A stretch of 26,723 bases of DNA from Aquificota bacterium (GTDB taxonomy: Bacteria > Aquificota > Aquificia > Aquificales > Hydrogenothermaceae), in assembly GCA_013153635.1 (NCBI GenBank), contig JAADDZ010000023.1, positions 1 to 26,723 of the forward strand. Direction: 5' to 3'. Below, one piece after another: positions 7,363 through 14,898 of this stretch. Within the stretch, counting starts at the first letter, position 1; each line of letters opens with the position of its first letter. The notes under the pieces are model-generated. The model was not told the origin of the DNA, did no database searches, and saw nothing but the letters and a program-made list of their open reading frames with translations. Position numbers and translations under genes: made by a program.

Positions 7363-7857
7363 ATGAAAAAAATATTAGCAACAGCGGTAGGGGTTATGTT
7401 ACTTTGGTCTGCATCTTTTGCACAACCTCCGTTCTTGTCTCCAGAGTTTGCCAAAGAGTTCTGTGAGTTGTGGAATAAAACAAAAACCCTTACAGAAGGA
7501 CTTGCTGATTGGGCAAAAAAAACAAAGGGAGGAAAAGAATACAGAACTATACAGTTCTACAGGACTGACTGTGGTGGACCAGAAAAAGCGGTAGAAGTTC
7601 ATATAAAATACCAAGATGGAAAAGCTATATGCGTTTATGGAGGAAAAGCTGTAGATAAAAATCCAGACTTTAGAATGTATACTTCTACAAAAAAATGGAA
7701 AGAACTAGCAAAAGGGGACTTTGGATTTATGGGTATGGGTATAATGAAAAAACTAAAATTTGAAGGTTCAAAAGTAGAAGCTATGAAAAATATGGGACCA
7801 TTCAAAGCATTCCTATTAAATCTAGGGAAAATCCCTCATACAGACGAATGTCCATAA
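7363..7857 (+). CDS. Exported SCP2-like (sterol carrier fold) protein
   Basis: Predicted periplasmic protein of 164 aa with a signal peptide (1-20, cleavage after SFA). The mature part resembles an SCP2 lipid-binding domain: amphipathic helix, strands VEVHIKYQDGKAICVYGG (77-94), then the segment DFRMYTSTKKWKELAKGD and the KLKFEGS strand (130-136), and a C-terminal helix with FKAFLLNLGKI. In SCP2 proteins this region forms a hydrophobic tunnel for acyl chains. Four cysteines (34, 70, 90, 163) fit two disulfides in the periplasm. AAGGAGG lies just before the ATG. It follows the FadL-like gene in an apparent two-gene operon ended by a terminator at 7867-7891. A carrier for what the channel brings in, or for lipid exchange, is inferred. 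The family call is from pattern only. Confidence 0.6.
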   Translation: MKKILATAVGVMLLWSASFAQPPFLSPEFAKEFCELWNKTKTLTEGLADWAKKTKGGKEYRTIQFYRTDCGGPEKAVEVHIKYQDGKAICVYGGKAVDKNPDFRMYTSTKKWKELAKGDFGFMGMGIMKKLKFEGSKVEAMKNMGPFKAFLLNLGKIPHTDECP

Positions 7858-7866
7858 ATCTCTAAA

Positions 7867-7891
7867 AAGGGGGCTTTTGCTCCCCCTTATT
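7867..7891 (+). terminator. Rho-independent terminator after the FadL/SCP2 unit
   Basis: Arms AAGGGGG (7867-7873) and CCCCCTT (7882-7888) form a 7-bp GC-rich stem with an 8-base loop, followed by ATTTT. It sits 9 bases after the SCP2-like stop codon and separates this unit from waaA. Confidence 0.85.
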
Positions 7892-7932
7892 TTCTTATAA
7901 AATTTTTGTAAAATCAAAAAAGAGAGGATATT

Positions 7933-9123
7933 TTGTACAGTTTTTTATACACTCTTTTTCTTCTTTTTTTTCTTCCTATATATATATTTTTTGTAAAAAA
8001 AAAGGGTTATCATTTTGGATTAAAAGAGAGGGTTTTCTTTGATAAAAAATCTTCTTTAAAAGACCCTGTATGGTTTCACTGTGCTAGTGTAGGGGAGTTA
8101 AATACAGCAAAGCCATTGATAGAGTACTTTTCAAAGGAGTATGACATATTAATCACAGTTTCTTCACCTAGAGGTTGGAAATATGCAAAGCAGAACTTCA
8201 GTAATTTTGAGGTGAGGTTTTTACCTTTTGATTATAAATTTCTCCATAAAAAATTTTATAAGACCTACAAACCTACCCTCTTGATAGTTTTAGAAGGAGA
8301 ATTTTGGTATAACTTCATAACAACTATATCTAAATTTATTCCTATAGTATCTGCAAATACACGAATATCACCATCTTCATATAAATTCTACAAAAAACTG
8401 TCTTTTTTTTATAAAAAGATATTCAATGCTTTTTCAAAGTTTCTTGTAAGGTCAGACCAAGATAAAAAATTTTTAGAAAAATTTATTTTAGACAAAAGTA
8501 AAATCGTTGTGTGTGGTGATTTAAAATTTGTATCCTCAAATATAAAAAAAGATATTCAGCTAGAGAAAAATAATAGAAAAGTACTGATAGCAGGTAGTAC
8601 CCATGAACCAGAAGAGAGAATCTTACTAGAAGTTTTCTCAAAACTGAAGAAAAAATATCCGCATCTTACTTTAATCATTGCACCTAGACATCTAGAGAGA
8701 ATCAACCAGATAATAGAACTCATTAAAAAATTTGGCTTTAGTTACTCATTTAGAACCCAGACAAAAAAATTAGATACAGATGTTTATATAGTAGATACGC
8801 TAGGTGAATTATCAGGTTTATATAGATATGCAGATGTAGTATTTGTAGGAGGAACGATTGCAGACATAGGAGGACATAACATTTTAGAACCAGCATTAGA
8901 GAAAAAACCAGTAATCATTGGAAAACATTACCACAAGATAAAAGACCTTTATAATATGTTAAAAGGATACAACATCGTGTCTGTGGTAGACGATGAAGCT
9001 CAATTGTTAGAGAAAATATCCAATTTACTGGAAAAAGAGGAAACTATAGATATAGATTTTAAATCTTTGCAAAAAAAGATATTAAACTGTTATATAACAA
9101 ATATAAAAAATTTCTTGGGGTAG
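7933..9123 (+). CDS. waaA: 3-deoxy-D-manno-octulosonic acid (Kdo) transferase
   Basis: Adds Kdo from CMP-Kdo to the lipid A precursor at the inner face of the inner membrane. The N-terminal hydrophobic segment (about 3-21) anchors the enzyme. WFHCASVGELN (47-57) contains the catalytic glutamate (Glu55, equivalent to Glu60 of the E. coli enzyme). LEGEFWYN and the IAGSTHEPEE segment are family hallmarks, and GGHNILEP with the following loop makes the CMP-sugar site of the GT-B fold. Length 396 aa is slightly short of the usual 420 or so. The start is TTG at 7933, with GAGAGGA just upstream. Whether it adds one or more Kdo residues cannot be told from sequence. It opens a plus-strand run to 12863. 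Confidence 0.93.
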   Translation: MYSFLYTLFLLFFLPIYIFFVKKKGYHFGLKERVFFDKKSSLKDPVWFHCASVGELNTAKPLIEYFSKEYDILITVSSPRGWKYAKQNFSNFEVRFLPFDYKFLHKKFYKTYKPTLLIVLEGEFWYNFITTISKFIPIVSANTRISPSSYKFYKKLSFFYKKIFNAFSKFLVRSDQDKKFLEKFILDKSKIVVCGDLKFVSSNIKKDIQLEKNNRKVLIAGSTHEPEERILLEVFSKLKKKYPHLTLIIAPRHLERINQIIELIKKFGFSYSFRTQTKKLDTDVYIVDTLGELSGLYRYADVVFVGGTIADIGGHNILEPALEKKPVIIGKHYHKIKDLYNMLKGYNIVSVVDDEAQLLEKISNLLEKEETIDIDFKSLQKKILNCYITNIKNFLG

Positions 9124-9126
9124 ATA

Positions 9127-10230
9127 ATGAACCAAAGATTTATAAAAGACGCCATAGAATTTTATAAAAATGAGATAACAGACTACTACTTGTACATATC
9201 TTTAGCACAAATAGAAAAAGATGAAAATTTAAAAAAAGACCTTTTAAAAATAGCAAACATGGAAAAAAAACATGCCCAATTTTGGAAAACATTTATAGAG
9301 AAAAGAGGGGTAACTGTTCCTTCAGTTAAGCCAGATAAAAAGAAAATAATATTCGTAAAGTTACTTAGAAAAATTTTTAATCCAATGTTAGTTATTTCCT
9401 TTTTAGAAATGGGAGAATCAGCAGGATTTCAAAGATACTACAAGTTTTTAAAAGAACAAAGCATAAATCTAGATGAATATGAACAAAAAGCCCTAAAAAA
9501 TATTATCTTAGATGAAATAGCCCATGAAACTACATTCAAAGAAAAAGGACATTACATTTCAGGGCTTTCTAATATAAGAGATTTTGTTCTTGGTATGAAT
9601 GATGGACTTGTAGAGATACTTGGAGCTGTAGCAGGTCTTTCGGCAGTATACATATACCAACCAGAGATAGTAGCTGTTAGTGGTTTGATAGTAGGTATGG
9701 CAGGAGCTTTATCCATGGGAATAGGAGCATACATATCAGTAAGGTCTCAAAGGCAAGTAAATGAATCATTAAAAGAAAAGATGGAGATTCTATTTGAAGT
9801 TTCTCCAAAAAGTGCATTACAAGAGCTAAAGAAAAAACTGGAAGAGGCAGGTTTAACAGAAGAAATAATAAACGATGTGGTAGAAAAGATAGGGAAGAAC
9901 AAACAGGCAGTAAAAAAGCTTCTTATTCAAGAAACACAAGAAAACGAAATACTTTCAGGTATATTTACAGGAGTAGCATATCTGTTTGGTGTATTTTTCC
10001 CAGTGGTTCCTTTTTTCTTTGCTCCTACTTCTTATATAGCTTTGCCTTTTTCTATACTTTTTGCAGGGTTAGCACTTTCTATAGTAGCTACTATTATATC
10101 TATACTCTCCGGAATATCCATAAAAAAGAAAATAATGGAGATGGTTCTATCAGCATTTGGAGCGGCTGGCATAGCATATATATTTGGTAAAATAATGCAG
10201 TACATATTTGGTATAAATATAGAAGTTTAA
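9127..10230 (+). CDS. Ferritin-like/VIT1 fusion, membrane-bound iron exporter (MbfA type)
   Basis: An N-terminal four-helix ferritin-like domain (1 to about 145) joined to a VIT1/CCC1-type iron and manganese transporter domain. Likely di-iron ligands are Glu16, Glu46 with His49 (ExxH), Glu94 or Glu97, and Glu130 with His133 (ExxH). Five membrane helices follow (about 151-176, 180-206, 276-299, 302-330, 337-362). A charged cytoplasmic stretch lies between the second and third (208-275), where VIT1 proteins bind metal. The NDGLVEILGAVAGLSA stretch (158-173) is the VIT1 signature. In the MbfA family of rhizobia such proteins export iron and protect against peroxide; that role here is inferred. 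It starts 3 bases after waaA; no strong ribosome binding site beyond GGGG. Confidence 0.85.
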   Translation: MNQRFIKDAIEFYKNEITDYYLYISLAQIEKDENLKKDLLKIANMEKKHAQFWKTFIEKRGVTVPSVKPDKKKIIFVKLLRKIFNPMLVISFLEMGESAGFQRYYKFLKEQSINLDEYEQKALKNIILDEIAHETTFKEKGHYISGLSNIRDFVLGMNDGLVEILGAVAGLSAVYIYQPEIVAVSGLIVGMAGALSMGIGAYISVRSQRQVNESLKEKMEILFEVSPKSALQELKKKLEEAGLTEEIINDVVEKIGKNKQAVKKLLIQETQENEILSGIFTGVAYLFGVFFPVVPFFFAPTSYIALPFSILFAGLALSIVATIISILSGISIKKKIMEMVLSAFGAAGIAYIFGKIMQYIFGINIEV

Positions 10231-10242
10231 AGGAGAAAAAAA

Positions 10243-11100
10243 ATGCCTTACAGTATGACAGGATTTGCATATAATCTAAAACAGTACAAAAACTATGAAA
10301 TATCCGCAAAGATAAAATCTCTAAATCATAGAGGAATAGATATAAAAATAAAAGGCTCAAAAGATATAACAATCCTTTTAGATTTAGAGATAAGAAATAT
10401 AGTGAGAAAATATGTAGAACGAGGTTCTATAGATATATACATAGATGTAAAACAAACAGATATAGAATTTCCAATAGATATACAAAAATTAAAAAAAGCT
10501 GTAGATACAATAAAAAACATACAAAAATCCATGGATATAGAGCTATCTGGAGATAAAACATTTGAGTTAGCTTCAAACTTAGTATCTGAAAAAAAAGAAG
10601 ACATCATAGATGAATCCTTAAAAAAGGAGATACTATCAGTAGTAAAACAGACAGTAAAAGAGTTACAAAAAGAAAGAGAAAAAGAGGGAAAAAAATTAGT
10701 AAAAGACATAAAACAGAGACTAAAACTTATAGAAAACCTATTAAAAAAAGTAGAAAAGCAAAAAGACAAATTAATAGCTACAGCAAAAGAAAAGATAATG
10801 ATAAAAATAAAAGAACTGTTTGGTGAAGAGCATTCAGAGAGAGCTTATATAGAGGCAACCTTGTTAGCTGACAAAATGGACATCACAGAAGAAATCGTAA
10901 GACTAAAATCCCATATAAAGAGATTTAAAGAGCTGTTAAAATCAAAAGAACCAGTAGGGAGAAAGATGGACTTTTTATGCCAAGAGATGCTAAGAGAGAT
11001 AAACACAATGGGAAACAAGATGCCTGATTTAAGTCCATATACAGTAGAGATGAAAACAGAGCTGGAAAAAATAAGACAGCAAGTACAAAATATAGAGTAG
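10243..11100 (+). CDS. yicC: YicC-family endoribonuclease
   Basis: YicC/DUF1732 protein, 285 aa, near the usual 290. It opens with the family signature YSMTGFA (3-9) and the SLNHRGIDIKI stretch that corresponds to the conserved SVN-R-LD region. It ends with the DUF1732 domain: EATLLADKMDITEEIVRL, a HIKRF segment, VGRKMDFL, QEMLREINTMGNK. E. coli YicC has been shown to be an endoribonuclease; the target here is unknown. AAGGAG precedes the ATG. The common partner gmk is not adjacent. Instead the gene lies between the MbfA-like gene (12-base gap) and an M48 protease (2-base gap). Confidence 0.92.
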   Translation: MPYSMTGFAYNLKQYKNYEISAKIKSLNHRGIDIKIKGSKDITILLDLEIRNIVRKYVERGSIDIYIDVKQTDIEFPIDIQKLKKAVDTIKNIQKSMDIELSGDKTFELASNLVSEKKEDIIDESLKKEILSVVKQTVKELQKEREKEGKKLVKDIKQRLKLIENLLKKVEKQKDKLIATAKEKIMIKIKELFGEEHSERAYIEATLLADKMDITEEIVRLKSHIKRFKELLKSKEPVGRKMDFLCQEMLREINTMGNKMPDLSPYTVEMKTELEKIRQQVQNIE

Positions 11101-11102
11101 TT

Positions 11103-12383
11103 ATGAAAAAACTATTTATATTTGTATGGCTTTTTATACTGGTTTCATGTGCCAAAACATATGACCCTCTTACAGGTAAACATGTCTATACCCTCCTTCC
11201 AGAAGAAAAAGAGCTAGAGTTAGGAGAACTTTACGTACCTCTAGCCATAGACCAAAACGATGGAAGGTATCCAGATAAAGAGGTACAGCAGTACGTTGTC
11301 TCTATAGGGAAAAAGATAGAAAAAGTAGTACCAAGAAAACTACCTTACGAGTTTTTTGTAGTAAATTCACCAATAGTAAACGCCTTTGCCCTTCCCGGAG
11401 GGAAAATATTTGTGAATATTGGACTTTTATATGTTCTAGAAAATGAAAGTCAGTTGGCAGGCGTTATAGGTCATGAGCTAGCTCACGTAAATGCTAGACA
11501 TCATGCAAGATTTTTAGAAAAACAGTATGGAATAGCTATCTTATTCAACATTTTGGCTATACTTCTAGCAAACCAAAAAAGTGCAGACATATTCCTCCAG
11601 TTTGGGAAGATAGGAGCACAGCTCTTAACATTAAAATACAGCAGAGACCAAGAGAGAGAAGCTGATAGATTAGGAGTAAAATTTGCTTATGAGGCAGGCT
11701 ACGACCCTACAGGACTTTTAGAAACCTTTTTGATATTCAAAAAGCTTGGCAACACCAATGCTCCAGAATGGTTACTGACACACCCACTTCCAGAAAATAG
11801 ATACAAAGAGATAAAAAAACTGCTCTCCAAGTACGACCTTTCAAAAAAACATCTAATAAAAGATACAAAGCAGTTTCATTATATAAAAAACAAAGTATTA
11901 AAATACAAAAAATCTTACGACCTAATGAAAGAAGCAAAAACTCTCATATCCAAAAAAAAGTACAATCAATCTTTAAACCTGCTAAATCAATCAATAAAAA
12001 TATATCCTCAAAACAACGCATCATTAACATACAGAGCGATTATCTATACAATAAAAAGAGATTACAAAAAAGCATACAAAGATGCAAAAAAAGCATTAGA
12101 GATAGACCCAATGTTCTTCAAGCCTCATCTGATAGCAGGAATATCTCTAAACAGGCTAAAGAACTACAGAGAAAGCCTCACATATCTAGAAAAAGCAAAA
12201 GAGCTGATACCTTCGTTCCCAGATACCTATTATTATCTAGGTTTGGATTACGAGTATCTAGGAGACTACAAAAAGGCTATAGAAAATTATCAGATGGCAT
12301 TAAAACTATCAGATGGAAAGAGAGGCTGGGAGGCAGATGCTAAAAGAAGATTGATAAGACTAAAAAAACTGCTATACTATTAA
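11103..12383 (+). CDS. M48-family metalloprotease lipoprotein with TPR repeats (BepA-like)
   Basis: Probable periplasmic quality-control protease for outer-membrane protein assembly, similar in layout to BepA (YfgC). A lipoprotein signal peptide with lipobox LVSC gives acylated Cys16. The M48 domain has the zinc motif HELAH (124-128) and a downstream EREAD (184-188), whose first Glu is the likely third ligand. A THPLPENR stretch (226-233) provides His227, in the place of the BepA histidine that plugs the active site. Residues from about 271 to 405 form TPR-like helix pairs (for example the DYKKAYKDAKKALEIDP and DYKKAIENYQMALKL segments). It starts 2 bases after yicC without a clear ribosome binding site, so translation is likely coupled. 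Total 426 aa. Confidence 0.9.
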   Translation: MKKLFIFVWLFILVSCAKTYDPLTGKHVYTLLPEEKELELGELYVPLAIDQNDGRYPDKEVQQYVVSIGKKIEKVVPRKLPYEFFVVNSPIVNAFALPGGKIFVNIGLLYVLENESQLAGVIGHELAHVNARHHARFLEKQYGIAILFNILAILLANQKSADIFLQFGKIGAQLLTLKYSRDQEREADRLGVKFAYEAGYDPTGLLETFLIFKKLGNTNAPEWLLTHPLPENRYKEIKKLLSKYDLSKKHLIKDTKQFHYIKNKVLKYKKSYDLMKEAKTLISKKKYNQSLNLLNQSIKIYPQNNASLTYRAIIYTIKRDYKKAYKDAKKALEIDPMFFKPHLIAGISLNRLKNYRESLTYLEKAKELIPSFPDTYYYLGLDYEYLGDYKKAIENYQMALKLSDGKRGWEADAKRRLIRLKKLLYY

Positions 12384-12413
12384 TCTTTAAATAAAATTTT
12401 GCAGGAGGGGAAA

Positions 12414-12863
12414 ATGCCAGTAGTTGGAGCAAAGAAATTAGAGATAATACTTAGAAAAGCGGCTAGCTTAGATATAGACCATTCCAAAGCCAAATCTATC
12501 ACAGACATAGTAGAACAAAAGTTGTACGACCTTCTCCTTATAGGAGAGAGGAATGCTAACTTTAACTCAAGGGAAGTTATATGGGAAGCTGACGTACCAC
12601 TTACAAAAGGGTTTTTAGAAACGATACAAAAATTTAAGAAGTTAGAAGAAGAGATAGAAGCTCAAGACATTCTAAACTTTTTAGCTACAATGCCTCCATT
12701 AAAATATCCTCTTGAAATAGAGCTAGAGAACAAATTACCAGAGATAGTTGGAGCGTTACTGTTTATAGTAGCTAATTTGATAAAAGAAATATCTCCCGGT
12801 ACACGAAAACCTAGTGAAGAAGATATAGAAAAAGCAAGGCACATTCTAAATCTTACAATGTAA
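12414..12863 (+). CDS. DUF1931 histone-fold protein (bacterial double histone)
   Basis: A 149-aa protein of the DUF1931 family; the Aquifex aeolicus member (Aq_328) has a known structure with two histone folds in one chain. Each half shows the pattern: a long helix such as SITDIVEQKLYDLLLIG, then REVIWEADVPL (half 1) or RKPSEEDIEKARHIL (half 2), the latter close to the RKT-x-x-EDIE end of archaeal histones. The start is ATG at 12414 with GGAGGGG at 12404-12410. A TTG at 12399 would add five residues but would put the ribosome binding site inside the gene, so I reject it. DNA binding is inferred, not shown. It is the last gene of its run, before a strong terminator. Confidence 0.88.
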   Translation: MPVVGAKKLEIILRKAASLDIDHSKAKSITDIVEQKLYDLLLIGERNANFNSREVIWEADVPLTKGFLETIQKFKKLEEEIEAQDILNFLATMPPLKYPLEIELENKLPEIVGALLFIVANLIKEISPGTRKPSEEDIEKARHILNLTM

Positions 12864-12869
12864 TAATCC

Positions 12870-12895
12870 AAAACCCTCTTATCATAGAGGGTTTT
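12870..12895 (+). terminator. Rho-independent terminator, probably bidirectional in form
   Basis: A perfect 10-bp stem, AAAACCCTCT (12870-12879) and AGAGGGTTTT (12886-12895), with a 6-base loop. It lies 6 bases after the histone-fold gene stop codon. It ends the waaA-to-histone run and isolates the diguanylate cyclase gene. Confidence 0.85.
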
Positions 12896-12940
12896 CCTAA
12901 AAATCTAACTTAAACAAAAAGCGAACTTACAAGGTATACA

Positions 12941-13984
12941 TTGATAAATGCGTTATTTCAAAAACTTTTTTGTAACCGGTGTGAAAAGAGAACCTCCGTT
13001 CTAGAGATAGAAGATGTGTTTCGTAGAAGATTAGCATTATTAGCCACTATCATAGGTATAATAGTACAGATAGTAGAGGTTCTGTATAACTATATCCTCA
13101 AACAAAAAGAGCTTTCTATTATAAATCTATTTATCTTGTCTGTTTTAATATTAATTTTTTTATTTTTTAAAAGATTTCCTACAAAACCAATCGCTCATAT
13201 ACTAGTTCTATCCCTTATTCTAAAAATAGTTCCGCTAGTTTTCTTTTTCAGTGAAACCTTATTCCCGTGGATTATTCTCTTTCCACTTATATCGATAGTT
13301 CTAGTAGGAATACAATCAGCAACGATTTATACATTTTTAGTAGCAATCTATGTAGTTTTTATTTTATCTTTAAAGAGAGAGTATATATCCCCTTATCAGG
13401 TACAGTTTTATTTTGAAGTAGGTATTACATACTTTACATCTTTTGTGATAGGTGCTGTTTACGAAACATTAAATAGATTTTTTTATAATCAGCTAAAAAA
13501 ACAAGCAGTAAAAGATTTTTTGACAGGTCTTTTCAATAGAAGATACTTTGAAGAGATTCTAAAATGGGAGATAGAGTTATCAAAAAGGTACAACCACCCA
13601 CTATCAATAATACTCTTAGATATAGATAACTTTAAGAAAGTAAATGATATGTACGGACACCAAGTAGGAGATAGAGTTCTAAGGGAAATAGCAGATGTAT
13701 TGAAAAAAAATATAAGAAGTTCAGATATTGCGGCAAGATACGGAGGTGAAGAGTTTGTAATACTATTGCCAGAGACAGATGTAGAAGGGGCAGTAAAAGT
13801 AGCCGAAAAGTTAAGAACACAGATTCAAAATCTAAAACCAAATGGAATAGAGATAACAGCAAGCTTTGGAGTGACGAAACTGTTTGGAGATGATACTGTG
13901 GAAACATTTATCAAAAGGGCAGACACAGCTCTATATCAAGCAAAAAGAAAAGGTAAAAATAGAGTAATCTCTCTTCTAAAGTAA
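12941..13984 (+). CDS. Membrane diguanylate cyclase (GGDEF domain)
   Basis: Makes the second messenger c-di-GMP. The N-terminal half has about six membrane helices between residues 31 and 178, acting as an unrecognised membrane sensor. The GGDEF domain (about 187-347) starts with DFLTGLFNRR (192-201), has DIDNFKKVND (227-236) and an intact active site GGEEF (268-272). An inhibitory-site motif RSSD (259-262), five residues upstream of GGEEF, predicts product feedback. A CNRC motif (11-14) lies on the short cytoplasmic N-terminus, unusual for this class. The start is a TTG at 12941, the only plausible start in frame; the AAGG ten bases before it is a weak ribosome binding site. No phosphodiesterase is nearby. 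Confidence 0.92.
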   Translation: MINALFQKLFCNRCEKRTSVLEIEDVFRRRLALLATIIGIIVQIVEVLYNYILKQKELSIINLFILSVLILIFLFFKRFPTKPIAHILVLSLILKIVPLVFFFSETLFPWIILFPLISIVLVGIQSATIYTFLVAIYVVFILSLKREYISPYQVQFYFEVGITYFTSFVIGAVYETLNRFFYNQLKKQAVKDFLTGLFNRRYFEEILKWEIELSKRYNHPLSIILLDIDNFKKVNDMYGHQVGDRVLREIADVLKKNIRSSDIAARYGGEEFVILLPETDVEGAVKVAEKLRTQIQNLKPNGIEITASFGVTKLFGDDTVETFIKRADTALYQAKRKGKNRVISLLK

Positions 13985-14047
13985 CTGATGTACAAATAAA
14001 GCAATACTATGTTAAACTAACCAAAAATAATCTATGGTATAAAAACA

Positions 14048-14434
14048 ATGGAAGCTAAATCTTGGAATCAATATGTAGAAATAATTGCCTATGATGAAGA
14101 AGGGAATAAAAAAGAACTATCAGCGTTATATATAGTAGCTGTTCCCCAGCAAGATAAATTAGAGAAGGATATAGATTTTAAATGTTACAGACCAACTTAC
14201 ATACCAAGGGAGCTTGTAGAAAAAATAGGAAGAGCTTACGGAGTGGCTACAGAGTTTGATATAAAAAACCCAGAAAAATATGACATCATAGGATACAGAC
14301 CTGACTTAGATTTGTATGTCTTCAAAGAAGGAATGACCTTCAAAGAAGGTCTAGAAAGGATATATAAGATATTCAAAGACAAATTAGAAGAAGAAGGTTT
14401 TAAAGTTAAAAAAATAGATGTAATCCTAAGCTAG
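14048..14434 (+). CDS. Conserved-looking hypothetical protein
   Basis: I do not recognise this 128-aa soluble protein. It has alternating strands and helices, a CYRPTYIPRELVEKIGRAYG segment in the middle (starting near residue 47), and a highly charged C-terminal helix (EGLERIYKIFKDKLEEEGF) ending in a strand. One cysteine only, no signal peptide, no membrane helix. The ATG at 14048 has no Shine-Dalgarno; TATAAA at 14038-14043 lies immediately upstream, so a very short or absent leader is possible. It is convergent with the gene at 14440-14898, stops 5 bases apart. Confidence 0.65.
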   Translation: MEAKSWNQYVEIIAYDEEGNKKELSALYIVAVPQQDKLEKDIDFKCYRPTYIPRELVEKIGRAYGVATEFDIKNPEKYDIIGYRPDLDLYVFKEGMTFKEGLERIYKIFKDKLEEEGFKVKKIDVILS

Positions 14435-14439
14435 TATCA

Positions 14440-14898
14440 CTAGAGATATTTTTCTTCAACTAACTTTTTTATTATAACTTTGAGGGCTTCTTTGTACTCT
14501 TTTTTAGAAAGCCTTAACTCTTTTAGTAGGAAAAAAGCTTCCCTTTTAATCTGCTCTTTTTCTTTTTTGGATAGCTCTTTCCATACAAGTGAAATTCTCT
14601 TTTCATTTTCTTCATAATTAGACTCTTTATAGCTACTATTTTTAGGTATGTCCACTTTTTTAGATTTAGTTTTTGTCAGCTGGTTTAACCTTTTATCAAT
14701 AAGAACTAAACTAAACTTTCTTGTCTTTCTTATAGGAAATTTAACAAACTCCTGTTTTATAACTTCTTTTACTGTTTTAGCAGGGATTTTTTTTCTGTAC
14801 CATTTTAGAATAATTTCTCTTTCTTTAGGGGTTAAGAACAGAGTACTTTTTTTAAGTTTTAGATAGAACTCTTCAATTTCCTTTAGATATTGATTCAT
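14440..14898 (-). CDS. Hypothetical basic helical protein downstream of lpxI
   Basis: A 152-aa lysine-rich, helical protein. The N-terminal part (about 1-55: IEEFYLKL, FLTPKEREIILKWY, then IPAKTVKEVI) resembles an uncharacterised domain seen in proteins of other bacteria, in which a short helical element is followed by LSP-(R/K)-(D/E)-W-like residues; I know no function for it. A low-complexity lysine/serine/asparagine linker (about 78-98) joins it to a C-terminal helical part (about 100-152). Its start overlaps the lpxI stop by 26 bases, so it is translated from the same message and is the last gene of the arsR-trx-lpxA-lpxI unit. Whether it has to do with lipid A is unknown. Confidence 0.6.
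   Translation of the reverse strand: MNQYLKEIEEFYLKLKKSTLFLTPKEREIILKWYRKKIPAKTVKEVIKQEFVKFPIRKTRKFSLVLIDKRLNQLTKTKSKKVDIPKNSSYKESNYEENEKRISLVWKELSKKEKEQIKREAFFLLKELRLSKKEYKEALKVIIKKLVEEKYL

Noticed and set aside
10326-10769. Long open frame antisense to yicC, and other antisense frames over 150 nt in the window
   Set aside because: Low-complexity phenylalanine/serine-rich translations opposite lysine-rich genes, without ribosome binding sites; shadows of real genes.
12399-12413. TTG start adding five residues to the histone-fold gene
   Set aside because: The added codons contain the ribosome binding site of the ATG at 12414, and family members start at the MPV(V) residues.
14431-14443. CTAGT/ACTAG hairpin between the convergent genes at 14434 and 14440
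   Set aside because: Only a 5-bp AT-rich stem with a 3-base loop, and part of both reading ends; too weak to call a terminator.
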